The notes under the pieces: model-generated | Seen by the model: the letters and a program-made list of their open reading frames with translations, nothing else | Database searches by the model: none | Told to the model about the DNA's origin: nothing | Translations under genes and position numbers: made by a program | Assembly: GCA_002433675.1 (NCBI GenBank) | Contig: DJIP01000353.1 | Coordinates: 1 to 9,419, forward strand | Length of the DNA stretch: 9,419 nucleotides | Origin: Halomonas halophila | GTDB taxonomy: Bacteria; Pseudomonadota; Gammaproteobacteria; Pseudomonadales; Halomonadaceae | Reading direction: 5' to 3' | Shown: positions 1 to 6,381 of the stretch, in pieces | Layout of the letters: each line of letters opens with the position of its first letter | Position numbering within the stretch: position 1 is the stretch's first letter

Positions 1-337
1 CGGCCAGCACCCACTCCATGCGGGTGGTGCCGAGCAGTGCCGGATCGTCTTTCATGCGACCTGGGATCAGGCGCAGATAGCCGCGACTGACCAACGGGCG
101 AACGTCTTCCTGGACCGCCGCCAGGGGGATCTGGCTGGCCTGCTCGGAGTAGTCCACCTCGACCTGGATCTGGGCCTGCTGGAAGGCCGGCAGCCCCTTG
201 ACCAGCATGTCGGCAAAGAACAGCACCAGGAACAGGCCGGCAAGACCGAGCGCTCCCATGGACGCCCGCTTCAGCCTGGCCGACTTGCGGTGGCGAGCGC
301 GGAGCTGGGCGCTGATGTCATCGAAGGATTGTCTCAT
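1..337 (-). CDS. pstA: Phosphate ABC transporter permease PstA, N-terminal part (runs off left edge)
   Basis: PstA is one of the two inner-membrane permeases of the PstSCAB high-affinity phosphate importer. Only the first 112 residues are in the window. They begin MRQSFDDISAQLRARHRKSA, a basic cytoplasmic leader, followed by one membrane helix at about residues 26-46 and then a soluble periplasmic stretch. This extended N-terminus matches the long proteobacterial PstA form (DUF3333-type extension), not the short E. coli form. The ATG at 337 is preceded by GGAG with a 9-nt spacer and lies 18 nt after the pstC stop, so it is cotranscribed with pstC. The permease core with its EAA loop would lie beyond base 1. 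The identity rests on the N-terminal extension and on position directly after pstC; pstB and phoU would be expected next but are not visible. Confidence 0.92.
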   Translation of the reverse strand, partial: MRQSFDDISAQLRARHRKSARLKRASMGALGLAGLFLVLFFADMLVKGLPAFQQAQIQVEVDYSEQASQIPLAAVQEDVRPLVSRGYLRLIPGRMKDDPALLGTTRMEWVLA

Positions 338-355
338 TGGCTTTGGCTCCACGGC

Positions 356-1612
356 TTACAGGTTATTGACGCGATACTTTTCGCGGAAGCGACGGATCAT
401 GATCACCGACACCAGGTTCAAACTCAGGGTGACCACGAACAGCATCAGACCGAGTGCGAACGCCGACAGCGTCTCGGCACTGGCGAATTCCTGGTCACCG
501 GTCAGCGCGGCGACGATGCGCACGGTCACGGTGGTCATGTCTTCCAGCGGATTGAAGGTCAGGTTGGGGCGCATGCCTGCCGCCATCACCACGATCATGG
601 TCTCGCCCAGCGCTCGTGACACCGCCAGCAGCGAGGCAGAGATGATGCCCGGCAGGGCTGCCGGCACCACGATGTCGCGAATCATCTCGCCCTTGGTCAG
701 GCCCAGCGCCAGCGAGCCTTCGCGCATGCTGTTGGGCACCGAGTTGATGACGTCATCGGACAGCGAGGAGATGAACGGGATGATCATGATGCCCATCACG
801 ATGCCCGGGGCCAGGGCGTTGTTGAAGGAGGCCTCGAGACCGAAGAACCCGGCCACGGCAACGATGATCGGCGCCACCGTGATGGCGGCGAAGAAGCCGT
901 AGACCACGGTCGGAATGCCGGCCAGCACCTCAAGCACCGGCTTGGCGATGGTGCGCACCTTGGGCGGCGCGAACTCGGCCATGTAGATGGCCGCCAGCAG
1001 ACCGACGGGAATCGCCACCAGCATGGCGATGAAGGTGATCATGAAGGTACCGGCGAACAGCGGCACCGAACCGAACTTGGCGGCACTCGCCCCTTCCTCG
1101 GCGCGACCGGCGGCCTCGAGGAAGCTGGCACCCGGATTCCAGGTGGTGCCGGTGATAAAGTCCCAGAAGCTCTGCATCTGGAAGAAACGGATCGCCTCGA
1201 AGACGATGGACAGCAGGATCCCCAGGGTGGTGAAAATGGAGATCAGGGCCGCGCCAGCAAGAAAGAAGCGGATGACCCGCTCGATCGCCTGACGCGCGTG
1301 GAAATCGGGACGCACCATCGCCACGCCCAGCACCAGGCCGATGCAGGCGATGACCAGGCAGCTGCCCAGCAGCAGCAGCGGCGGAATCTCGGCACCCACG
1401 AGCAGCATGATGAAGCTACCCACGGCACCGACCACCAGCGCCGGACCCGCCGTGGACATGACGGTGAACCAGCCGTACTGATCGGGCTGGGCGTACATGG
1501 AGGTGCCGGAGGCTCGGACTCTGGCGGCCTTGCCGCGGGCCAGGAAGAAGGCGATCAGACCGAGCAGAAGCAGCGAGCCGCTGAACATCGCCAGGAGTTG
1601 ATTGGTCTGCAT
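356..1612 (-). CDS. pstC: Phosphate ABC transporter permease PstC (long form)
   Basis: PstC pairs with PstA to form the membrane channel for phosphate delivered by PstS. The 418-residue product is longer than E. coli PstC (about 320). Its N-terminal extension carries helices at roughly residues 8-25, 56-75 and 79-100. The permease core follows, with helices near 114-141, 186-211, 228-257, 266-286, 322-345 and 384-406. The ATPase-contacting EAA loop is visible at about 297-323 (REGSLALGLTKGEMIRDIVV and on), followed by SRALGETM (332-339), typical of PstC. I chose the ATG at 1612, which has GAGAG about 6 nt upstream. A TTG nine codons earlier, at 1639, extends the frame but lacks a convincing ribosome site. 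The gene starts 106 nt after pstS, across two hairpins. Confidence 0.95.
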   Translation of the reverse strand: MQTNQLLAMFSGSLLLLGLIAFFLARGKAARVRASGTSMYAQPDQYGWFTVMSTAGPALVVGAVGSFIMLLVGAEIPPLLLLGSCLVIACIGLVLGVAMVRPDFHARQAIERVIRFFLAGAALISIFTTLGILLSIVFEAIRFFQMQSFWDFITGTTWNPGASFLEAAGRAEEGASAAKFGSVPLFAGTFMITFIAMLVAIPVGLLAAIYMAEFAPPKVRTIAKPVLEVLAGIPTVVYGFFAAITVAPIIVAVAGFFGLEASFNNALAPGIVMGIMIIPFISSLSDDVINSVPNSMREGSLALGLTKGEMIRDIVVPAALPGIISASLLAVSRALGETMIVVMAAGMRPNLTFNPLEDMTTVTVRIVAALTGDQEFASAETLSAFALGLMLFVVTLSLNLVSVIMIRRFREKYRVNNL

Positions 1613-1666
1613 GGGTGTCTCTCGGGATTCTGTGCCCAAGCGAGCATACGCTCACCGGAACGTGTA

Positions 1667-1718
1667 CCGGCCGACACCCGTGGAAGGATGCCGGCCGGCG
1701 TGATCAGGGCCGTGGCCC
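1667..1718 (-). promoter_or_regulatory. Tandem hairpins between pstS and pstC
   Basis: Directly after the pstS stop codon the minus-strand transcript can form GGGC-CACG-GCCC (1707-1718). Eight nt further on, 1667-1698 forms a 10-bp stem, CCGGCCGGCA against TGTCGGCCGG, around a 12-nt loop. The one non-Watson-Crick pair is G-U in the minus-strand RNA but A-C in the plus-strand RNA, which suits a structure acting in the pst transcript. There is no U-run, so it is not a classical terminator. Inference: it stabilises the 3' end of the pstS message or attenuates read-through. Either would give more binding protein than permease, a common arrangement in ABC importer operons. Confidence 0.55.
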
Positions 1719-2732
1719 TTACTTCAGGTCGGCCAGCTCGAGGGTCTCGTGGTTCTCGACGGCACTGCGAGCCTCGGCGCGCTCGTCTTCCGGCGCCGGG
1801 ATCAGGCCGATGCCCTTGAGGTAGCCGATGTCACCGACCATCTGCTCGCTCATGAACATGTTGGCGTACTCGTACATGGCCGGCACATCTTCAGCGTGCT
1901 GGTTCTTCACGTAGAAGAACATGGAGCGAGACACCGGGTATTCGCCGCTACCGATGGCGTCCGGAGTCGGCTCGACGCCGTCGATGCTGGAGCCGATCAG
2001 GGTGTCGGAATTCTCTTCCAGGAAGGAGTAGCCGAAGATGCCGAAGGCCTCGGTGTTCTCGGCCAGGCGCTGAACGATCAGGTTGTCGTTCTCGCCGGCG
2101 TCGATGAAGGCGCCGTCGGCGCGCACATCGGTGTAACCTTCACCACCGTAGGCTTCCATGTCCTCGGAAACGGCTTCCATCACGAGCTCGGCGAAGGCAT
2201 CACGGGTACCGGAAGTGGTGGGCGGACCGTAGACAGCGATCTCGCGATCCGGCAGCGAGGAATCGATGTCGCTCCACTTGGTGTAGGGGTTATCGACCAG
2301 CTCACCGTCCACCGGCACCTTGGCGGCCAGCGCCAGGAAGATCTGCTCGCGGGTGACGTCCATGGCCTCGTTGTCGCCGGACTGGGCGAAGGCGATGCCG
2401 TCATAGCCGATGAAGGCTTCGGTGATGTCGGTCACACCGTTGGCTTCACAGGTCTCGAACTCGGAGGACTTCATGCGACGCGAGGCGTTGGTGATGTCCG
2501 GGGTATCGTCACCCACACCAGCGCAGAACAGCTTCATGCCGCCACCGGAACCGGTGGACTCGATGACCGGCGTCGGGAAGTCGGTGGTGGCACCGAACTC
2601 TTCGGCCACGTAGCTCGAGAACGGGTAGACGGTGCTGGAACCAACGATACGGACTTGATCGCGGGCCTGAGCGACACCCACCACGCCCATGACGGCGGCG
2701 GCGATAGCGGTGGTCTTGAGGATGCGGTTCAT
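1719..2732 (-). CDS. pstS: Periplasmic phosphate-binding protein PstS
   Basis: PstS captures phosphate in the periplasm and passes it to PstC/PstA. The 337-residue product has a Sec signal peptide (MNRILK, hydrophobic core to about residue 21, likely cleavage after AQA at 23). Phosphate-site loops are recognisable at GSSTVYPFS (31-39), ESTGSGGGMK (58-67) and TTSGTRDAF (172-180). Cys70 and Cys95 could form a disulfide in the periplasm. Many Asp and Glu residues make the mature protein acidic. The start is the ATG at 2732, with AGGAG and an 8-nt spacer; upstream in-frame codons would put extra residues before the signal peptide. It is the first gene of the pst operon, behind a perfect Pho box, so induction by PhoB under phosphate limitation is expected. 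Confidence 0.96.
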   Translation of the reverse strand: MNRILKTTAIAAAVMGVVGVAQARDQVRIVGSSTVYPFSSYVAEEFGATTDFPTPVIESTGSGGGMKLFCAGVGDDTPDITNASRRMKSSEFETCEANGVTDITEAFIGYDGIAFAQSGDNEAMDVTREQIFLALAAKVPVDGELVDNPYTKWSDIDSSLPDREIAVYGPPTTSGTRDAFAELVMEAVSEDMEAYGGEGYTDVRADGAFIDAGENDNLIVQRLAENTEAFGIFGYSFLEENSDTLIGSSIDGVEPTPDAIGSGEYPVSRSMFFYVKNQHAEDVPAMYEYANMFMSEQMVGDIGYLKGIGLIPAPEDERAEARSAVENHETLELADLK

Positions 2733-2776
2733 GGAGAAAGCTCCTGATGATGAGATGGTCAACCTTCGCGAAACAC

Positions 2777-2782
2777 ACAATG
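2777..2782 (-). promoter_or_regulatory. Putative -10 element of the pstS promoter
   Basis: Reading the minus strand, CATTGT lies exactly 10 nt after the end of the Pho box. That is where PhoB-activated promoters place their -10, because the Pho box replaces the -35. It matches TATAAT at three positions, including the important second A and last T. Transcription would start near 2770, inside the palindrome TTCGCGAA (2765-2772), giving a leader of roughly 38 nt. The call is inferred from spacing, as the element itself is weak. Confidence 0.55.
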
Positions 2783-2792
2783 CCGCAGAAAA

Positions 2793-2810
2793 ATGACAGC
2801 TTCATGACAG
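2793..2810 (-). promoter_or_regulatory. Pho box (PhoB-binding site) for pstS
   Basis: The minus strand reads CTGTCATGAAGCTGTCAT: two perfect copies of the PhoB half-site CTGTCAT separated by 4 bp, the 11-bp head-to-tail period of the E. coli pho consensus. It points towards pstS and ends 60 bp before the pstS ATG. Phosphorylated PhoB is known to bind such sites as a head-to-tail dimer and to recruit sigma-70 polymerase in place of a -35 element. The match is exact and sits in front of the expected target gene. Confidence 0.93.
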
Positions 2811-2846
2811 CCCACTCCGGTTGACGCCTTCCCGATACCTCTTACG

Positions 2847-2868
2847 CTTCCCCCCTTCCCCTCCTCCT
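2847..2868. other. Uninterrupted polypyrimidine/polypurine tract upstream of the Pho box
   Basis: Twenty-two consecutive plus-strand pyrimidines (C-runs of six and four split by T or TT) lie 37 bp upstream of the Pho box. The minus strand is correspondingly pure purine and G-rich. Such tracts can be stiff, or can form triplex or weak two-layer quadruplex structures. No function is shown by the sequence itself. Confidence 0.4.
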
Positions 2869-2876
2869 GCCCGGCC

Positions 2877-3014
2877 ATGTCATGACGCCGTCACGGCCCT
2901 GTCACCGCAATCCCTGTCATCGCCCCCCTTCCATCGACCCCTTCACCGCAGCCCTTGTCACCGTCCCCCTTGTCAGTGCCCTGCCATCCCCCTGTCATCG
3001 CCAGCCGCTGTCAG
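2877..3014 (+). repeat. Array of degenerate CTGTCAT-like heptamers (Pho half-site-like), opposite in orientation to the pstS Pho box
   Basis: This gene-free stretch holds plus-strand heptamers ATGTCAT (2877), CCGTCAC (2888), CTGTCAC (2899), CTGTCAT (2914), CTTCCAT (2928, weak), CCTTCAC (2940, weak), TTGTCAC (2955), TTGTCAG (2970), CTGCCAT (2981), CTGTCAT (2992) and CTGTCAG (3008). The runs 2877/2888/2899 and 2970/2981/2992 have the exact 11-bp period of PhoB boxes; other steps are mostly 14-16 bp. Seen from the minus strand it is a degenerate tandem repeat of the form GRTGACARGGG plus a few bases. The 4-bp spacers are GC-rich, unlike the AT-rich spacers of proven Pho boxes, so PhoB binding is uncertain. 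The array fills most of the space between the upstream terminator and the Pho box; 2733-3127 contains no credible gene. Confidence 0.65.
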
Positions 3015-3052
3015 CCGACGCCAACCTGAGCGGACACATAAAAAGCTGCCGC

Positions 3053-3083
3053 AAAAAAAACCGCCCGGCTTTTCGCCGGACGG
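3053..3083 (-). terminator. Rho-independent terminator of the MFS-TauE operon
   Basis: On the minus strand CCGTCCGGC (3083-3075) and GCCGGGCGG (3069-3061) form a 9-bp stem with one T-G pair and a GAAAA loop. Eight T's follow (3060-3053). It begins 44 nt after the TauE-family gene's stop codon and separates that operon from the pstS promoter region. Confidence 0.93.
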
Positions 3084-3127
3084 CCAATCAGGTGTCGTCT
3101 CGATACCGTCTACAGGAACCCACGGGG

Positions 3128-3898
3128 TCAGCTGATCAATAGCCCCAACGCGGCCGCCGCGCACAGGGTCAGGGACGCCGCCTGCAACAGTCGCCGAGGC
3201 AATTTCGGCGCCAGCACCGCCCCCAGGGCGTGGCCCGCCACCACCATGGGCATGAAGCTGAGGCTCACGCCCAACAGCCACAGCGGCACCCTGCCGACGG
3301 CGGCCAGGCTCGCCAGGGTCATCAACGACGAGATAAGAAAGAAGGCCGCCAGATTGCCCCTCAGTCGATCCATCGGCATTCCGTGCATCAGCAACACGAT
3401 GGGAGGCCCCCCGATCGCGGCCACGGCGCCGAACACTCCCGACAGAAAACCAGCACCGAACAGTGACGAGCGATTGACCGGCAAGCGCAGCTTGAACAGC
3501 GTCACCACCACCGCGAACAGCACGATGCTGGCGATCATCACCTCCAGCGTCGCCATGGGCGCCACCAGCAACAGCCAGACCCCGAGCAGGGTCCCCGGCA
3601 CCTTGCCCACCAACGCCATGGAGATATCGGTCATGGCGACTTCCCGGCGATAGCGGCGTACCACCAGACACGACACCAGAAAGCCGTAGACCACCAGTAC
3701 CACTGGCACCAGGGACGGCGCCTTCAACAGGATCAGTGGCGCCCCCACCACCGCCATGCCGAAGCCGGTGGTGCGCTGGACGAAGGTCCCCAGCGCCAGT
3801 ACCGCCCCCACCCATAGCCACGAGCCAAGCGTCAGCTCGCTGAGCGCCCACCACTCCCTTGCGCAGTCCTGCACTGCGGCCAGCAACGACGCCATCAT
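3128..3898 (-). CDS. TauE/SafE-family membrane permease (sulfite/organic anion exporter family)
   Basis: This 256-residue, strongly hydrophobic protein has about seven to eight membrane segments. It shows the duplicated glycine-rich signature of the TauE/SafE (DUF81) family: TTGFGMAVVGAPLILL at 43-58 in the first half and FLSGVFGAVAAIGGPPIVLL at 151-170 in the second. Members are inner-membrane transporters proposed to export sulfite, sulfoacetate or related anions; many have no known substrate, and nothing here fixes this one. The ATG at 3898 overlaps the upstream MFS stop codon as ATGA, so the two are translationally coupled. The product starts MMASLL, and the second Met three bases later is an equally possible start. 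A strong terminator follows the gene. Confidence 0.88.
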   Translation of the reverse strand: MMASLLAAVQDCAREWWALSELTLGSWLWVGAVLALGTFVQRTTGFGMAVVGAPLILLKAPSLVPVVLVVYGFLVSCLVVRRYRREVAMTDISMALVGKVPGTLLGVWLLLVAPMATLEVMIASIVLFAVVVTLFKLRLPVNRSSLFGAGFLSGVFGAVAAIGGPPIVLLMHGMPMDRLRGNLAAFFLISSLMTLASLAAVGRVPLWLLGVSLSFMPMVVAGHALGAVLAPKLPRRLLQAASLTLCAAAALGLLIS

Positions 3899-5094
3899 GA
3901 CGCCAGCTCCTCGCCCCGAGGGGGCCGTCCGGCGAGCACGCGCAGCCCGATGTTGCCGATCAACGCCACCGTGACCATGGCGATCACCATGGGCCAGGCG
4001 GAGTCGATTTCAAAAGCGGTGACCAGGGCGCCGGACAGTGCTGCACTGCTGAACTGGATGCTGCCGAGCAGCGCCGTGGCGGTAGCGCTCATATGACTGA
4101 AGCGCTCCAGCAGCGACGAAATGGCGTTGGGCGAGATCAGCCCTACCACGCCGAGGAAGGCCATCACCAGAGGCACCACCGTGTACAGCGAGTCCGTCCC
4201 GGTGGCCACGACCACCAGCAGGCCACTGGCGGCGCCCAGCTGAATGGCGAGACCAAGGCGCAGGTTCTGCTGGGGCGTACGCCGACGCAGCAGGCGAATA
4301 TTGACCCGGTTGGACAGCGCCATCACCACCACGTTGGCACCAAACACGAAGGGATAGGCCGCCGGCGACAGCCCGTAGTGCTGCATATAGAGAAACGGCG
4401 ACGAGGTGACGAAGGCAAAGATGCCGGCGAAGGACGCCGCCACCGCCAGGATGTAGCCCATGGCCTGGCGGTCACTCAGTACGCTTGCGTAGTTGCGCAG
4501 CACCTGACGGGGCGAGGCCACCGGAGCCCCTGCAGGCCGCGTCTCCGGCAGAAAGGCCCCGAGCAGCCACATCAGGAAGGCGGCATAGACGGCCAGGAAG
4601 ACGAAGATCAGCCACCAGTCGCCCACGTACAGCAGCAGGCTACCGACCATCGGCGCCACCAGCGGCGCCAGCATCAGGATCATCGCCATGGTCGACATGA
4701 CCTTGGCCGCCTCGCGGCCACTGAAACAGTCGCGCACGATGGCTGCGGAATTGACCACGCAGGCGCCGCCGCCCAGCGCCTGGACAAAGCGCCAGACCAA
4801 GAGCTCCGTCAACGAATCGACGCTGACGATCACCAGGCTGGCGATCAGAAACAGGATCTGTCCGGCCAGCAGTACCGGCTTGCGTCCGATGCGGTCGGAA
4901 AGCGGCCCGCAAGTGAGCTGGCCTACGGCAAAACCAACCATGAACACGCTGAGTGAGAGCTCGGTGTGATGAACACTGGCCCCCACCGACTCGGCCAGCG
5001 CCGGCATGGCCGGCAGATAGGCGTCGATGGCGAAGGGGGCAAGGGCGGTATTGGCGGCCACCAGCAGGGCGACACGCCGGGCATTCAGGGACAC
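3895..5094 (-). CDS. Bcr/CflA-family MFS drug efflux transporter
   Basis: This 399-residue protein is a 12-helix major facilitator of the drug/proton antiporter type. It shows FAIDAYLPAMPAL (21-33), the Bcr/CflA hallmark in helix 1. MFS motif A follows as GPLSDRIGRKPVLL (63-76) in the loop after helix 2, then RFVQALGGGACVVNSAAIVRD region residues at 102-122, and a motif-C-like APMVGSLLL (147-155) in helix 5. Relatives export bicyclomycin, chloramphenicol, sulfonamides or small metabolites; the substrate here is unknown. The only plausible in-frame start is the GTG at 5094, with GGAG 5 nt upstream. It is the first gene of a two-gene operon with the TauE-like permease and is divergent from tal. 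No LysR-type or TetR-type regulator gene adjoins it. Confidence 0.88.
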   Translation of the reverse strand: MSLNARRVALLVAANTALAPFAIDAYLPAMPALAESVGASVHHTELSLSVFMVGFAVGQLTCGPLSDRIGRKPVLLAGQILFLIASLVIVSVDSLTELLVWRFVQALGGGACVVNSAAIVRDCFSGREAAKVMSTMAMILMLAPLVAPMVGSLLLYVGDWWLIFVFLAVYAAFLMWLLGAFLPETRPAGAPVASPRQVLRNYASVLSDRQAMGYILAVAASFAGIFAFVTSSPFLYMQHYGLSPAAYPFVFGANVVVMALSNRVNIRLLRRRTPQQNLRLGLAIQLGAASGLLVVVATGTDSLYTVVPLVMAFLGVVGLISPNAISSLLERFSHMSATATALLGSIQFSSAALSGALVTAFEIDSAWPMVIAMVTVALIGNIGLRVLAGRPPRGEELAS

Positions 5095-5160
5095 AGGCGC
5101 TCCATGAAGAACAAGGTTTGAAAAATTGTCATCGGGTTGATCGTGACGCCGCTGCGGCTG

Positions 5161-5187
5161 TTGTCCACATCGACGCCTTGGTACAGT
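5161..5187 (+). promoter_or_regulatory. Possible tal promoter (weak)
   Basis: In the 132-bp gap between the divergent MFS and tal genes, TTGTCC (5161) and TACAGT (5182) resemble sigma-70 -35 and -10 boxes. The spacer is short, at 15 bp. The boxes lie about 40-65 bp before the tal ATG. No better candidate is apparent on the plus strand, and I could not place a convincing minus-strand promoter for the MFS gene in the same gap. Confidence 0.25.
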
Positions 5188-5226
5188 AGGTCCAGCTCAC
5201 CACCGCCCAACTACGGAGATTGGCCC

Positions 5227-6165
5227 ATGGCAGACGATCTGCTGACCCAACTGAAGGCGATGACCACGGTGGTCGCCGACACCGGCGACCTGGACGCCAT
5301 TCGTCGCTTCCAGCCCACCGACGCCACCACCAACCCGTCGCTGATCCTGCAGGCCGCCAGCCACGCCGATCGTCGCGCCCGCCTGGCCGCCATCGCCAAG
5401 GAAGCCAACGACATCGATGACGCCCTCGATGCCGTGGCGGTGGACATCGGCAGCGAGATCAGCGAGCTTGTGCCTGGCTATGTGTCGACCGAGGTCAGCG
5501 CACGGCTATCATTCGATACCGAAGGCACCCTGGCCCGAGCGCATTCACTGATCGAGCGCTATGCCCGCAAAGGCGTCGGCGCCGAACGCATCCTGATCAA
5601 GGTGGCGTCCACCTGGGAAGGCATTCGTGCCGCCAAGACGCTGGAGCGTGAAGGCATCCGCACCAACCTGACGCTGCTGTTCAGCTTCGCCCAGGCCCAG
5701 GCCTGCGCCGACGCCGGGGTCACGCTGATCTCGCCCTTCGTCGGTCGTATCCTCGACTGGCACAAGGCCCAGCAGCCACAGGCCGACTTCAGCGGCGACA
5801 ACGATCCCGGCGTGCAATCGGTCAAGCGCATCTATGACCACTACAAGGGTCACGGCTACTCGACCATCGTGATGGGTGCCAGTTTCCGCAACACCGACGA
5901 AGTCAAGGCGCTGGCCGGCTGCGACCGCCTGACCATTTCGCCTGCACTGCTCGAGGAATTGCACGGTCAGCAAGGCACGCTCGAACGCCGCCTCGTCCCC
6001 AGCGACGCCGAGACCAGCGCACCGGAGCCCCAGACCGAAGACGACTTCCGCTGGGCGATGAACGAAGACGCCATGGCCACCGAAAAACTGGCCGAGGGCA
6101 TCCGCAAGTTCATGGCCGACCAGCGCAAGCTGGAAAGCCTGCTGTCGGAGCTGCGCCAAGGATGA
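5227..6165 (+). CDS. tal: Transaldolase (class I, TalB type)
   Basis: Transaldolase moves a dihydroxyacetone unit from sedoheptulose-7-phosphate to glyceraldehyde-3-phosphate in the non-oxidative pentose phosphate pathway, in the cytosol. The 312-residue product is close to E. coli TalB (317). The Schiff-base lysine is Lys125 in [12 protein letters not shown]. Other active-site residues are Asp18 (VADTGD), Asn36 in TDATTNPSL, and Glu89 in [12 protein letters not shown]. The ATG at 5227 is preceded by GGAG at 5215-5218 with an 8-nt spacer; the frame stays open further upstream, but that part lacks family sequence. It stands alone on the plus strand and is followed by a perfect 12-bp inverted repeat. 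From memory, Pseudomonas also has tal next to the STAS/response-regulator/mlaA group seen downstream here. Confidence 0.98.
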   Translation: MADDLLTQLKAMTTVVADTGDLDAIRRFQPTDATTNPSLILQAASHADRRARLAAIAKEANDIDDALDAVAVDIGSEISELVPGYVSTEVSARLSFDTEGTLARAHSLIERYARKGVGAERILIKVASTWEGIRAAKTLEREGIRTNLTLLFSFAQAQACADAGVTLISPFVGRILDWHKAQQPQADFSGDNDPGVQSVKRIYDHYKGHGYSTIVMGASFRNTDEVKALAGCDRLTISPALLEELHGQQGTLERRLVPSDAETSAPEPQTEDDFRWAMNEDAMATEKLAEGIRKFMADQRKLESLLSELRQG

Positions 6166-6219
6166 TCAAGACGTCAGCGCACCGCCGGTAAGCCTCGGCG
6201 AGCCTGACTGCAGACGACC

Positions 6220-6247
6220 AAGAGGGCGATCCACGGATCGCCCTCTT
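6220..6247 (+). terminator. Terminator hairpin after tal, possibly bidirectional
   Basis: AAGAGGGCGATC (6220-6231) and GATCGCCCTCTT (6236-6247) form a perfect 12-bp stem with a CACG loop, 54 nt after the tal stop. The T-tract is interrupted (TTGCATTGTT). On the minus strand it lies about 135 nt after the STAS gene stop and could also end that convergent operon. The intervening 6248-6381 shows no gene, only GC-rich sequence with the short direct repeat GAGGCG. Confidence 0.75.
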
Positions 6248-6381
6248 GCATTGTTCGGCTGCCCGCCTGGGGTCACCTGACACCGCTTTGAGGCGCTTTG
6301 CATCCTGGAGGCGTTGCGCTTTCGGCTCTCGCCATTTTCGACGCCTCATGCGCAGCGATGCCAGACCCGACACGGGCCGGT

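Noticed and set aside
1749..2747. A 332-codon plus-strand open frame opposite pstS
   Set aside because: It is an antisense shadow produced by high-GC codon bias; pstS on the minus strand has a signal peptide, ribosome site and family motifs.
2850..2998. Strong G-quadruplex on the minus strand
   Set aside because: Many G-runs exist, but I could not find four runs of three or more G with short loops in one compact block; only weak two-layer forms seem possible.
2877..3014. CRISPR-like array
   Set aside because: Units are 11-16 bp and degenerate, without constant 24-40 bp repeats or unique spacers, and no cas gene is near.
2821..3142. Plus-strand open frames encoding Pro/His/Ser-rich peptides with repeated CHRP/LSSP-like words
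   Set aside because: The protein repeats merely mirror the DNA heptamer array and C-runs; there is no ribosome site or family resemblance, and the frames run into the terminator and the TauE gene.
4093..4956. A 287-codon plus-strand open frame opposite the MFS gene
   Set aside because: His/Gln/Arg-rich composition typical of the antisense of a hydrophobic membrane-protein gene.
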